Origin: Limiplasma sp034927815
GTDB lineage: Bacteria; Bacillota; Clostridia; Christensenellales; Aristaeellaceae
Length of the DNA stretch: 64,000 nt
Direction: 5' to 3'
Assembly (NCBI GenBank): GCA_034927815.1
Contig: JAYFPK010000005.1
Location: 1 to 64,000 of the forward strand
The translations under genes and the position numbers were made by a program. The notes below the pieces were generated by a model. That model ran no database searches. It was given only the letters and a program-made list of their open reading frames with translations, and was not told the origin of the DNA. Below, one piece after another: positions 8,805 to 16,462 of the stretch (position 1 is its first letter; the number at the start of each line of letters is the position of its first letter).

Positions 8805-10252
8805 TGATACCTCCGCCTCAGCCACACCGCCAGGCCGATTCCCAGAATCAGCAAGGGCAGCGCCCCGGCCAGCAGCACCCCCAGCGTCGTGACCTGGGCG
8901 CTGGTAATGCCCAGCACCTTCCCGGACAGGGACTTGGGCTCAATGCTGATCCCGGCCTCCTGCTCCATCACGTCCCCCAGCAGCGCCAACAGGTACTCGC
9001 TGTTGGTGAGGGAGGCGTTTTGGAGGGCGATGGCGTCCAAAATGCCCGTGGAGGCGGAGGCGATCACAAAGGAGCGCAAAGACGCGCCTCCGGCCCCGGC
9101 GGCGTTGAAGCTGGAGAGGGCCAAGGCGGGCCTGGGGCCCAGCACCGCCTTCTCAGCGTTGAAATCCTCCCCCGCGTCCGCCGGGCGCACCCCGGAGGTC
9201 TGGGAAAAGGAGAGCAGCGGTTCCACATAGTAGCCGTCCTTGGAGGTGAACAGCAGCTCCATGGGGCGGGACAGGGGCATGAGAAAGGGGGTGTTGGCGT
9301 CCCGGAGCATGCCCTTGTACCGCCCCTCCTCATAAAGGGCCACCGGGTAAAAGGGCTGGTACTGGTAGGTGCGCTCCGGCTTGGTTTCAAACACGGCCCC
9401 GGTGGAGAAGGCGATGCCCCACTCCGACAAAAAGGCGTCCAGGTTGGGCAAGGGGCCCTGGGAGGCGCTGGCGGAGTAAAACAGGGTTTTCCCGTACTGC
9501 CCGCCGTTGTACAAAAAGGCCTCCAGCTTGCGCAGCACATCCTCGGACAGGTCCGTGGCGGGAGAGAGCAGCAGCGCCCCGTCATATCCCTCCAGCGCGT
9601 CCGTGACCAAATTCACCGGGGCCAGCTGGTAATTGTTGTCCGCCAGCAGGGCCGTAAACAGCTTGGACTCCGCCACGCCGTTCCCCGTGAGCACCGCGAT
9701 CCTCACCAGCTCGCCGCTGGTGACGTTCAGGATGGCGGAGGTCAGCGCTTCCTCGGCCCGGGAGGACGCGACGGCCAGCCCGCCGCCGGCGGTATAGGTG
9801 TAGTGAAACAGGTTGTTCACGGAAATGTGCTTCACCCGCTTGCCGCAGCGGACGATCAGGTCCCCGTCGGACAGGGTCAGGTCCGGAAAGCCCGCGGCGA
9901 AGGAGGGGTCCGAGGCATAATCCACAAAGGTCAGGCTGACTTTGCCCCCGTCCCGGGGGTATTGCTGGATGATCCTTTTGGCCTGGGCCAGGTATTTGGA
10001 GCCGTCAAAGGCGTCCTGGGAGGACAGCACGAAGATTTCCACGGGCTGCTCAAGGCTTGCCAGCAGGGCCTTCGTGTCCTCCCCGATTTCATAAGCGGCG
10101 TTTTGGGTCAGGTCCCAGGAGAGGGGGTAACGCTCCGACAGCGTCAGCACGATCCCGTTGAGCAGAAAGACTCCCGCGATGAGCAGCGCCGCGAGCAGCG
10201 CAAAGAGCAGATTCACCTTGAGGGATTGTTTGAGGCGATTCATCTTCTTCAT
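8801..10252 (-). CDS. GldG-like ABC-2 auxiliary protein
   Basis: A 483-residue protein with a membrane helix at each end: residues about 12-35 and a C-terminal segment near 455-478 ending LAVWLRRRYQ. The large extracytoplasmic part between them resembles the GldG family (ABC-type uncharacterised transport system). Family features are TQNAAYEIGEDTKALLASLEQPVEIFVL near the N-terminus, an acidic loop, and the segment YDGALLLSPATDLSEDVLRKLEAFL. GldG was named for Bacteroidetes gliding, but homologues are widespread in non-gliding bacteria, where their role is unknown. It starts 12 bases after the permease gene with AGGAGG eight bases upstream, and overlaps the DUF4340 gene by four bases. Confidence 0.82.
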   Translation of the reverse strand: MKKMNRLKQSLKVNLLFALLAALLIAGVFLLNGIVLTLSERYPLSWDLTQNAAYEIGEDTKALLASLEQPVEIFVLSSQDAFDGSKYLAQAKRIIQQYPRDGGKVSLTFVDYASDPSFAAGFPDLTLSDGDLIVRCGKRVKHISVNNLFHYTYTAGGGLAVASSRAEEALTSAILNVTSGELVRIAVLTGNGVAESKLFTALLADNNYQLAPVNLVTDALEGYDGALLLSPATDLSEDVLRKLEAFLYNGGQYGKTLFYSASASQGPLPNLDAFLSEWGIAFSTGAVFETKPERTYQYQPFYPVALYEEGRYKGMLRDANTPFLMPLSRPMELLFTSKDGYYVEPLLSFSQTSGVRPADAGEDFNAEKAVLGPRPALALSSFNAAGAGGASLRSFVIASASTGILDAIALQNASLTNSEYLLALLGDVMEQEAGISIEPKSLSGKVLGITSAQVTTLGVLLAGALPLLILGIGLAVWLRRRYQ

Positions 10253-10264
10253 GGCACAGCCCTC

Positions 10265-10969
10265 CTAAAGCCAGCGCCGCCGCTCTAGGGCGACCACCGT
10301 GAGGGCCAGAAACAGCCCGGTAACGCTGAGGAAAAAGCATACGGAGGAAAGCTCCAGGATGCCCATGGTGAAGCTCTCATACCTGTCGTTGAAGGACAGC
10401 CAGGAAAAGAGCGCGCGCAGCGCCGGGTTCCGGACCACATAGGCCAAGGCGTCCGCCAGGGTCAAAAAGAGGCTGACTCCAAAGCCCCCCACGGCGGCCA
10501 TCACCTGGCTCTCCGTAAAGGCGGAGACAAACAGGCAGATGGCGATCAAGGCCGCCCCCAAGAGAAAGAGCCCGATGAAATTGCCCAGCACCATGGGCCA
10601 ATCCGGCTGGGCGTAATGCTGGAGCACCAAGGCCATCACCAGCGTGCCGGAGATGGCCGCCAGGTAGATCAGCAGCGCGGCGGCGTACTTGCTCAGCACA
10701 ATGCCCAGCCGGGACACGGGGGCCGTGAGCAGCGTCTGCTCCGTCCTGGCGCGCCTTTCTTCGCTGAGCAAGCGCATGGTCAGCACAGGCACCAAAAACA
10801 TCACCACGGAAAACAGCATGGAAAACAGGGTGGAGGTGTCCGTGGTGTTGCCGTACAGGTTATAGGTAAAGAAGTAGTAGGCGGTGAAAAAGTACATCAC
10901 CGCAATGATCACATAGCCCAGGGGCGTTAGAAAATAGGCCCGAATCTCCCGTTTCAGCATGGCTCTCAC
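10265..10969 (-). CDS. ABC-2 type transporter permease (GldF-like)
   Basis: A 234-residue membrane protein with six predicted helices. It begins near LKREIRAYFLTPLGYVIIAV, the typical opening of the GldF/NosY-like permeases, and contains MRLLSEERRARTEQTLLTAPV, the conserved cytoplasmic coupling segment. It forms the channel of an exporter or membrane-remodelling complex with the upstream ATPase and the downstream GldG and DUF4340 proteins. GTG at 10969 is preferred: it overlaps the ATPase stop as GTGA and has GGAGGGG eight bases upstream. The in-frame ATG three codons later (10960) is too far from that site. Confidence 0.82.
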   Translation of the reverse strand: MRAMLKREIRAYFLTPLGYVIIAVMYFFTAYYFFTYNLYGNTTDTSTLFSMLFSVVMFLVPVLTMRLLSEERRARTEQTLLTAPVSRLGIVLSKYAAALLIYLAAISGTLVMALVLQHYAQPDWPMVLGNFIGLFLLGAALIAICLFVSAFTESQVMAAVGGFGVSLFLTLADALAYVVRNPALRALFSWLSFNDRYESFTMGILELSSVCFFLSVTGLFLALTVVALERRRWL

Positions 10970-11937
10970 GGCGCGTTCCCCTCCTTGCCCCCGTCCACCT
11001 CCAGGCCGAAAAAGGCCTCTTCCAGGGAAACGTCGCCGCTCCGCATGCCCAGCAGCGGCAAGCCCGCCGCCGCCAGGGCCCTGAAGACCGGCTCCCGCAC
11101 ATCGGCCCCCTCCTGGGCTTCCAGGAGGAAATCCCAAATCCCGGGCTCGTATGGGTCCAGGGGCTTCACATGCTCCACCTGGGGAATCTGGCGCAAAACC
11201 GCCGAAATCTCCTCCAGGCCGCCCCGGACCTGCACCCGCACACGGCCGCCTCCGGCCAGGGGGCCCACGATCTTCCCGATGGGACAATCCGCCACCACGC
11301 GGCCCTGCTTGAGCATGATGATGTGGCTGCACACCGCCTGGATCTCCGTGAGGATATGGGAGGACACGATTACGGTGCTGTGCTGGCCCGCATCCTTGAT
11401 GAGCTGGCGTATCTCAATAATTTGGGAGGGGTCCAGCCCTACGGTGGGCTCGTCCAGAATCAGCACCTTGGGGTTGCCCACAAGGGCCTGGGCAAAGCCC
11501 AGGCGCTGCCGGTATCCCTTGGACAGGTTGCGGACCATCCTGCCACGCATCGCTCCCAGGCCCACCCTGTCGCAAATCTCCCCAATGTGCCGGCTGCGGT
11601 TGGAAGAGACCCCCTTCAGGCCGCAGATAAAGTCCAGATGCTCCCCCACCTTCATTTCGGGGTAAAAGGCGGGCTGCTCCGGCAGGTAGCCGGTGAGGCG
11701 CTTGGCCTGCCGGGGCTGGGCCGCCACGTCGTAGCCGTCGATGGAGGCGGTTCCGCCGGTGGCGCTGATGCAGCCGGTCAAAATATTCATGGTGGTGGAC
11801 TTCCCGGCGCCGTTGAGCCCCAGCAGCCCCACCACCTGGCCCTCCTCAATGGCAAAGCTGACATGGTCCAGCGCCAGCTTATCGCCGTATTGCTTCGTCA
11901 GCCCCTGCGCGAGAATCAGAAAAACCACTCCTTTCAA
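10966..11937 (-). CDS. ABC transporter ATP-binding protein of the Gld-type exporter
   Basis: An ATPase of about 320 residues of the ABC-2/DrrA type. Walker A is GLNGAGKST near residue 40, the signature is LSKGYRQRL and Walker B is LILDEPTVGLDP. The C-terminal tail of about 90 residues (from VGPLAGGGRVRVQ) is the regulatory extension of exporter ATPases. The start is unclear: the frame opens with TTG at 11937, but an AAAGGAG site lies inside it. The homology-preferred start (LAQGLTKQYG) would then use CTG at 11919 or ATT at 11916. The coordinates given are the outer limit. It follows the DeoR gene by nine bases and overlaps the permease gene. Confidence 0.85.
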   Translation of the reverse strand: MKGVVFLILAQGLTKQYGDKLALDHVSFAIEEGQVVGLLGLNGAGKSTTMNILTGCISATGGTASIDGYDVAAQPRQAKRLTGYLPEQPAFYPEMKVGEHLDFICGLKGVSSNRSRHIGEICDRVGLGAMRGRMVRNLSKGYRQRLGFAQALVGNPKVLILDEPTVGLDPSQIIEIRQLIKDAGQHSTVIVSSHILTEIQAVCSHIIMLKQGRVVADCPIGKIVGPLAGGGRVRVQVRGGLEEISAVLRQIPQVEHVKPLDPYEPGIWDFLLEAQEGADVREPVFRALAAAGLPLLGMRSGDVSLEEAFFGLEVDGGKEGNAP

Positions 11938-11946
11938 CCCCTGGGG

Positions 11947-12708
11947 TCAAAGCGGCGCTCCCGGGCCCTGGACAAATTCGATGCGGGGATGGGGCGTCAT
12001 CTCCTCCCCCTGGTCGCACACAACCCGGTCAAACTCATCCAGGGATACGAATTTCACAAAGGAAGGCTTCTGGAACTTGCTGCGGTCCAGCAAAAGGTAC
12101 TTGCGGTCGCTGTTCTCCATGGCGATTTTTTTCATCAGCAGGCTGTCCACATTGGTCACATAGCTCATGTTTTGCTCCAGCACCACCCCGGTGCAGCCTA
12201 AAAAGGCGGCGTCAAAATGATAGCGCTGGAGCTGCTCCTGGGCCTCGGGCCCCACGTTCATCACATAGTGGGGCAGGTAGCGGCCCCCGATGATATGGAC
12301 GTCGGCCACGGGATTGACCAGCTTGCGGGGCACCAGCTGGTTGTAGGTCACGATCGTCACGTTCATTCCGTTGAGGTACTCCGTCATGGAAGCGATGCTG
12401 GTGCCGCCGTCCAAAAAGATGCAATCGCCCGGGCGCACCCATTCGCAGGCCCTCCTGGCCACCACCCGCTTGGCGGCGGAATGGATGGAGCTTTTCTCCT
12501 CCATGGTCATCTCCACGCTGTCCAGGTAGTTCTCCAGGGCGGCCCCGCCGGGAATCCTCTTGAGCTTTCCGGCGTTTTCCAGCTTTTCCAGATCCCGGCG
12601 CACGGTGATCTCCGAGGCGTCCAAGGCCGCGGCGATCTCCTTAAAGCTGATGATGCTTTTCTCATTGAGCAGTTTCATGATGAACATTCGGCGCTCGGTT
12701 GCTAACAT
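11947..12708 (-). CDS. DeoR-family transcriptional regulator
   Basis: A 253-residue repressor. An N-terminal DeoR-type winged helix (FKEIAAALDASEITVRRDLEKLENAGKL, residues about 20-50, with the ITVRRDL recognition helix) is followed by a ribose-5-phosphate-isomerase-like sensor domain (GDCIFLDGGTSIASM, LGCTGV). Such proteins usually bind phosphorylated sugars. ATG at 12708 has GGGAG eight bases upstream and gives the typical MLATERR start. It is the first gene of the long minus-strand array and is divergent from an oxidoreductase gene across a 200-bp gap with back-to-back promoters. It probably regulates both directions. Confidence 0.85.
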   Translation of the reverse strand: MLATERRMFIMKLLNEKSIISFKEIAAALDASEITVRRDLEKLENAGKLKRIPGGAALENYLDSVEMTMEEKSSIHSAAKRVVARRACEWVRPGDCIFLDGGTSIASMTEYLNGMNVTIVTYNQLVPRKLVNPVADVHIIGGRYLPHYVMNVGPEAQEQLQRYHFDAAFLGCTGVVLEQNMSYVTNVDSLLMKKIAMENSDRKYLLLDRSKFQKPSFVKFVSLDEFDRVVCDQGEEMTPHPRIEFVQGPGAPL

Positions 12709-12763
12709 GATAACGACTCCCATATGATTGCATTTGATATCCCGCAACCGCCCCATAGCGCTT

Positions 12764-12804
12764 GCGGTTTCCCCTCGCCCGCCCGCAGCGGACCGGGAAA
12801 CCGC
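12764..12804 (-). other. Hairpin in the DeoR leader
   Basis: A perfect 10-bp inverted repeat (GCGGTTTCCC, 12764-12773, with GGGAAACCGC, 12795-12804) with a 21-base loop. It lies in the predicted 5' leader of the DeoR mRNA, about 55 bases upstream of the start codon. It could be an RNA element or a spaced operator. Confidence 0.4.
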
Positions 12805-12839
12805 CGATAAATCCAGATGCGGCCTTTATCGTTCCCTAG

Positions 12840-12868
12840 TTGCAAATTGCTTTGTCATATTGTATCAT
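12840..12868 (+). promoter_or_regulatory. Promoter for the plus-strand oxidoreductase gene
   Basis: TTGCAA (12840-12845), 17-base spacer, TATCAT (12863-12868), about 40 bases before the ATG at 12909. Its -10 region overlaps that of the divergent DeoR promoter, so the two promoters should compete and can share an operator. Confidence 0.55.
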
Positions 12869-12888
12869 AAAAGTAAATAATGAATCAA
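12859..12888 (-). promoter_or_regulatory. Promoter for the DeoR/Gld-type exporter transcript
   Basis: Minus strand: TTGATT (12883-12888), 18-base spacer, TACAAT (12859-12864). It leaves a leader of about 145 bases before the DeoR start and overlaps the plus-strand promoter. Confidence 0.5.
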
Positions 12889-12908
12889 CAAGAAAGGAAA
12901 CTTCGCCC

Positions 12909-13985
12909 ATGGAAAAATTGAAGGTTGCCGTGTTGGGTACAGGTTTTATCGCCAAAATCCATTTGGAGAGCTATGCCCGTTTTGTGCCCGCTGTGGAAGT
13001 CGTGGCGCTCTATGGCCGCAACGCCAAGAACGCGGAGGAACTGGCCCGGGAGCATCACATCCCCGCCTGGTATGACGACATGGAAAAGCTGCTGGCGGAG
13101 CAGGCGGTGGACATGGTGGACATCTGCCTGCCCAACTACCTCCACCATAGCGCTTGCATGACCGCCGCCAGGCATAACAAGCACATCGTCGTGGAAAAGC
13201 CCCTGGCCATGACCTTGGAAGAGGCGGACGAGATGATCGCCGAGTGCAAAAAGCGCAAGCTGAAATTGATGTATGCGGAGGAATTGTGCTTTGCGCCCAA
13301 ATATGCCCGGGTTCGGACCCTGGTGGAAAGCGGGGCGGTGGGCCGGGTGTACATGCTCAAGCAGTCGGAAAAGCACAGCGGCCCCCACAGCCCCTGGTTT
13401 TATCAAAAGGAAACCGCCGGCGGCGGGGTGATGATGGACATGGGCTGCCACGCCTTGGCCTGGTTCCGCTGGATGACCCACAACGCCCCGGTGAAATCCG
13501 TATACGCGGATATGAAAACAGTGCTCCATGACACGGATTGCGACGACAACACCGTGACCCTCGTGGAGTTTGAAAACGGGGTCACCGCCGTGGCCGAGGA
13601 CAGCTGGGCGCGCCACGGGGGGATGGACGACCGCATCGAGGTGTACGGCACCCATGGGGTTTCCTATGCGGACCTGTTCCAGGGCAACTCCGCCCTTACC
13701 TACAGCACCCAGGGGTACGACTATGCGGCGGAAAAGGCGGGCGCCACCTTGGGTTGGACCTTCACCATGTACGAGGAGGCCTTCAACCAGGGATATCCCC
13801 AGGAGCTGGCGCACTTTGCCCAGTGCGTACTAAAGGACGAGGAGCCTTTGGTCACCGGGGAGGACGGCCGCGCGGTGCTGGAGATGATCTACGCCGCCTA
13901 CGAAAGCGCCCGCACCGGCCAGAAGGTCATGCTGCCGTTTTCGGCCCAGGTGAAGTACCCCATCCAGCTTTGGCTGGGGAAGTAA
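12909..13985 (+). CDS. Gfo/Idh/MocA-family NAD(P)-dependent oxidoreductase
   Basis: A 358-residue cytoplasmic sugar dehydrogenase. The Rossmann motif is AVLGTGFIAKIHLESY at the N-terminus and the family EKP motif appears as HIVVEKPLAM near residue 95, so the catalytic lysine is present. GGGVMMDMGCHALAWFRW near residue 175 is the conserved His-containing segment. Family members oxidise or reduce inositols, sugars or sugar acids; the substrate is unknown. ATG at 12909 follows AAAGGAAA. It is monocistronic as far as can be seen, divergent from the DeoR regulator, and followed by a repeat element and hairpins. Confidence 0.85.
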   Translation: MEKLKVAVLGTGFIAKIHLESYARFVPAVEVVALYGRNAKNAEELAREHHIPAWYDDMEKLLAEQAVDMVDICLPNYLHHSACMTAARHNKHIVVEKPLAMTLEEADEMIAECKKRKLKLMYAEELCFAPKYARVRTLVESGAVGRVYMLKQSEKHSGPHSPWFYQKETAGGGVMMDMGCHALAWFRWMTHNAPVKSVYADMKTVLHDTDCDDNTVTLVEFENGVTAVAEDSWARHGGMDDRIEVYGTHGVSYADLFQGNSALTYSTQGYDYAAEKAGATLGWTFTMYEEAFNQGYPQELAHFAQCVLKDEEPLVTGEDGRAVLEMIYAAYESARTGQKVMLPFSAQVKYPIQLWLGK

Positions 13986-14010
13986 GGACGGAGCTTTACG
14001 ATTTTATACG

Positions 14011-14300
14011 GCAGGCCTGGACAGGCACCGGAATAAGGCAACCCTCTTCCCTAAGTCGCGGCAATATGTATCATGGGATCCTTCTGCCCACAGGGGGTTC
14101 CAGGGGCAGCGGAGGGAAGCGGGGGCCCAGTGGGCCCTTGGGCGAAGCCCAAAGCGCCCTGGAGCTGGGGCCTGAGGCGAGCGGCCCAACGATAGTGAAG
14201 GCTGCGACGACCGAAAGGCCGGATCACAGCCCGAAGGGCTAGCGACCCGAAGTGGGAAGATAAACGAGCGGTCAAACGGTAGTGAAGACCGCGACGATTT
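14011..14300 (-). repeat. GC-rich intergenic repeat, copy C (inverted, with a duplicated core)
   Basis: Inverted relative to copies A and B. It carries the full element: the GCCTGTCC-type end, CCCCTGGAACCCCCTG, GGGCTTCGCCCAAGGGCCC, GCTCGCCTCAGGCCCCAGC, the core and GTCGCTAGCCCTTCGGGC. The core (GAGCGG...AACG(A/G)TAGTGAAG...GCGACGA) appears twice, at 14178-14212 and 14265-14297. Frames crossing the element resemble those at copy B only because the DNA is shared. Confidence 0.8.
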
Positions 14301-14312
14301 ATCTGAACCGTA

Positions 14313-14341
14313 CCCGCCCCAGGGCGTATCCCTGGGGCGGG
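14313..14341. other. GC-only hairpin beside repeat copy C
   Basis: A perfect 12-bp stem (CCCGCCCCAGGG with CCCTGGGGCGGG) and a five-base loop, with no T-tract on either side. It could be part of the repeat or a Rho-dependent or stalling structure. Confidence 0.55.
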
Positions 14342-14448
14342 CGAAAAAGAAATTGCAAATCCCCCCGGCCCCCTAACGAAAAGCCTTCTTCTTGGCCAAA
14401 GAAAAAAATCTTTTTACCCCTTCCAATTTTTCAATCCTTTTTAAGTTC

Positions 14449-14481
14449 AAAGGCCAATGCAGGAAGACTGCATTGGCCTTT
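14449..14481. terminator. Bidirectional terminator-like hairpin upstream of the deoC stop
   Basis: A perfect 14-bp stem (AAAGGCCAATGCAG with CTGCATTGGCCTTT) with a five-base loop, ending in TTTTAT on the plus strand. It lies 31 bases beyond the deoC stop codon and downstream of the oxidoreductase gene, so it probably ends both converging transcripts. Confidence 0.75.
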
Positions 14482-14511
14482 TATCATCCTCAGGATTTGC
14501 GCTTGCAAGGC

Positions 14512-15222
14512 TCAGCCATCCACCCCCAGCACCACCGGAGTGCTATGGTATCCAATTCCCATACGGTCAATGCCCATATCAATCAGCTCCAAGAAATGCT
14601 CCCGGGTACGGATGCCTCCCGATCCCTTCACCTTGCACCGGCCCCGGGCCGCGTCCATCATCACCCGGATCACCTGGGAAGTGGCCCCGTCGCTTTTGCC
14701 TCCCGTGAAAAAGCCCGTGGAGGTCTTCACAAAATCCGCCCCGGCGATGCACGCCACATCCGTGGCCTTGCGGACCTCCTCCAAAGTAAGGGCGTCGGTT
14801 TCAAAAATCACCTTCAGCAGCGCGCCGTACCTGTGGGCCACCTGGGCCACCGCCCGGATATCGTTGCCCACGTCCTCCCACATGCCGCTGCGGATCCAGC
14901 CGTAATTGGCTACAATGTCCAAATCCTCAATGTCCCCCTGGCGGCAGATTTCTTCCGCTTGCAGCACCTTGGACTGGGTTTGGGAAAGGCCGAAAGGGAA
15001 ATCGCACACCACGCACAGGCCGGTGGCGGTATCCTTGCACAGGGAGCGGGCCAGGGGAAGGGAGGAGGGGTTGATGCAGACGGTTTTGCATCCGAAGTCG
15101 ATCCCCTCCTGGACATATTTTTGAATCTCTGCGCGGGTGAATTCGGGTTTGAGTACGGATTGGTCGATATAGGCCGCCAACTCCTTGACGCTCATGTCCG
15201 CCGCCTTTTTCCCGGGCTTCAT
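14512..15222 (-). CDS. deoC: Deoxyribose-phosphate aldolase
   Basis: A 236-residue class I aldolase that cleaves 2-deoxyribose-5-phosphate to glyceraldehyde-3-phosphate and acetaldehyde. The Schiff-base lysine is K166 in GADFVKTSTGF and the second active-site lysine lies in KVKGSGGIRT near residue 200. Other family segments are KTVCINPS, VVCDFPFG and ALLKVIFETDALT. Length and motifs are normal for DeoC. The start at 15222 has AGGAGGGG upstream. It stands alone, divergent from the ROK-kinase operon across a 246-bp gap that contains a promoter in each direction. No pentomutase or nucleoside phosphorylase is nearby, so here it may serve sugar rather than nucleoside catabolism. Confidence 0.92.
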   Translation of the reverse strand: MKPGKKAADMSVKELAAYIDQSVLKPEFTRAEIQKYVQEGIDFGCKTVCINPSSLPLARSLCKDTATGLCVVCDFPFGLSQTQSKVLQAEEICRQGDIEDLDIVANYGWIRSGMWEDVGNDIRAVAQVAHRYGALLKVIFETDALTLEEVRKATDVACIAGADFVKTSTGFFTGGKSDGATSQVIRVMMDAARGRCKVKGSGGIRTREHFLELIDMGIDRMGIGYHSTPVVLGVDG

Positions 15223-15272
15223 GGCAATCCCCTCCTGAACAGATCAAATTTGAGAATTTTTGAACTTTCTTT

Positions 15273-15301
15273 ATCATACTGGAAAAAATGGCAAAACGCA
15301 A
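15273..15301 (-). promoter_or_regulatory. Promoter for deoC
   Basis: Minus strand: TTGCGT (15296-15301), 17-base spacer, TATGAT (15273-15278), about 50 bases upstream of the deoC start codon. Confidence 0.5.
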
Positions 15302-15377
15302 GCCGGAACAAGGCTGTTTCCCCATGGCATCCCGCTTGAAACCGCCAGAGGGGGTGATCCCCTTTGGGAAATAGTGA

Positions 15378-15406
15378 TTGACTTTGGAAGGTGAAAACGG
15401 TAAGAT
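15378..15406 (+). promoter_or_regulatory. Promoter for the ROK-kinase/oxidoreductase/SIE operon
   Basis: TTGACT (15378-15383), 17-base spacer, TAAGAT (15401-15406), giving a leader of about 55 bases to the ATG at 15469. No other good promoter is seen until the end of the six-gene operon. Confidence 0.6.
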
Positions 15407-15468
15407 GGTTTTACCAAAACTTGAGAAAACAAGGGTTCTGCCTACCGTTTGATAAGGGGTTGCTTACA

Positions 15469-16419
15469 ATGGGGCATTTTCTTGGGATTGATTTGGGCGG
15501 CACCAACATCGTGGCCGGGGTGATGGACGGGGAATACCGGATCATCCGCAAAAGCCAGCGCCCCACCCATGCCAAGCGAAGCTTTGAGGCCATTGTAGCG
15601 GATATGGCCGCCGCCGCCATGGACGCCCTCAGCGGCGCGGGCCTTGCGCCCGGGGATGTTCCCTATGTGGGCATCGGCGTGCCCAGCTGTGTGGACCCGG
15701 TCACCCACAGGCTCTCCTTTGCCAACAACCTGGGCTGGCGGGACGTGGATGTGGTGGCGGAATTCCAAAAGAGCTGGAACGTGCCCATCCATATCGCAAA
15801 CGACGCCGATTGCGCCGCCCTGGGGGAGTGCCACGCGGGGGCCGGGCAGGCCTATGACCACATCCTCATGATCACCCTGGGAACGGGGGTGGGCGGGGGC
15901 ATTGTGCTCCATAAGAAGCTGTTTTTGGGCGGGGAGGGCTACGGCGTGGAGCCGGGCCATACGCTGCTGGTAGAGGACGGCTTTTTGTGCACCTGCGGGC
16001 AAAAGGGCTGCCTGGAGGCCTATGCCTCCGTGATGGGGCTGATCCGTCAAAGCATCGATATGATGATGGTCTATCCCGACAGTTTGATGTGGGAGGAATG
16101 CGGCCATGACCTGAACAAGGTGGAGGGCCGCACCGCCTTTGAGGCCGCAAAGCGGGGAGACCCCGCCGGAAAGATGGTGGTGGACCAGTACATCCGCTAC
16201 CTGGCCGCAGGGCTCGCTAGCATGATCAACCTGCTGCGGCCCCAGGCCATCATCGTGGGGGGCGGCGTCAGCAATGCCGGGGAATTTTTGCTGGAGCCCC
16301 TGCGCCGGGAGGTGGCCCGGCGCGTCTACTCCGGCGATACCCTCCCCGCCCCGCCCATTGTCCAGGCGGAGCTTGGCAATGACGCCGGGGTGATCGGCGC
16401 GGCCCTGCTGGGGGTATGA
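15469..16419 (+). CDS. ROK-family sugar kinase
   Basis: A 316-residue cytoplasmic kinase of the ROK family (glucokinase, allokinase, N-acetylmannosamine kinase type). It begins with the phosphate-binding loop HFLGIDLGGTNIVAGV. The zinc motif is CTCGQKGCLE (C174, C176, C181) with the metal histidine in VEPGHTLL, and GTGVGGGIVL is the second phosphate loop. There is no N-terminal DNA-binding domain, so it is a kinase and not a repressor. ATG at 15469 is preceded by AAGGGG nine bases away. It heads an operon with two oxidoreductases and three SIE proteins and should phosphorylate the free sugar or the product of that pathway. The exact sugar is unknown. Confidence 0.87.
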   Translation: MGHFLGIDLGGTNIVAGVMDGEYRIIRKSQRPTHAKRSFEAIVADMAAAAMDALSGAGLAPGDVPYVGIGVPSCVDPVTHRLSFANNLGWRDVDVVAEFQKSWNVPIHIANDADCAALGECHAGAGQAYDHILMITLGTGVGGGIVLHKKLFLGGEGYGVEPGHTLLVEDGFLCTCGQKGCLEAYASVMGLIRQSIDMMMVYPDSLMWEECGHDLNKVEGRTAFEAAKRGDPAGKMVVDQYIRYLAAGLASMINLLRPQAIIVGGGVSNAGEFLLEPLRREVARRVYSGDTLPAPPIVQAELGNDAGVIGAALLGV

Positions 16420-16462
16420 CCCGGGCTTTGGCCCATGGATGATAGAAAGGAGCGCTTCAAGG

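Noticed and set aside
14050..14280. Possible structured RNA gene (tmRNA or rRNA fragment) at the 14-kb repeat
   Set aside because: No recognisable rRNA, tmRNA or tRNA segments; the sequence is explained as a copy of the repeat family.
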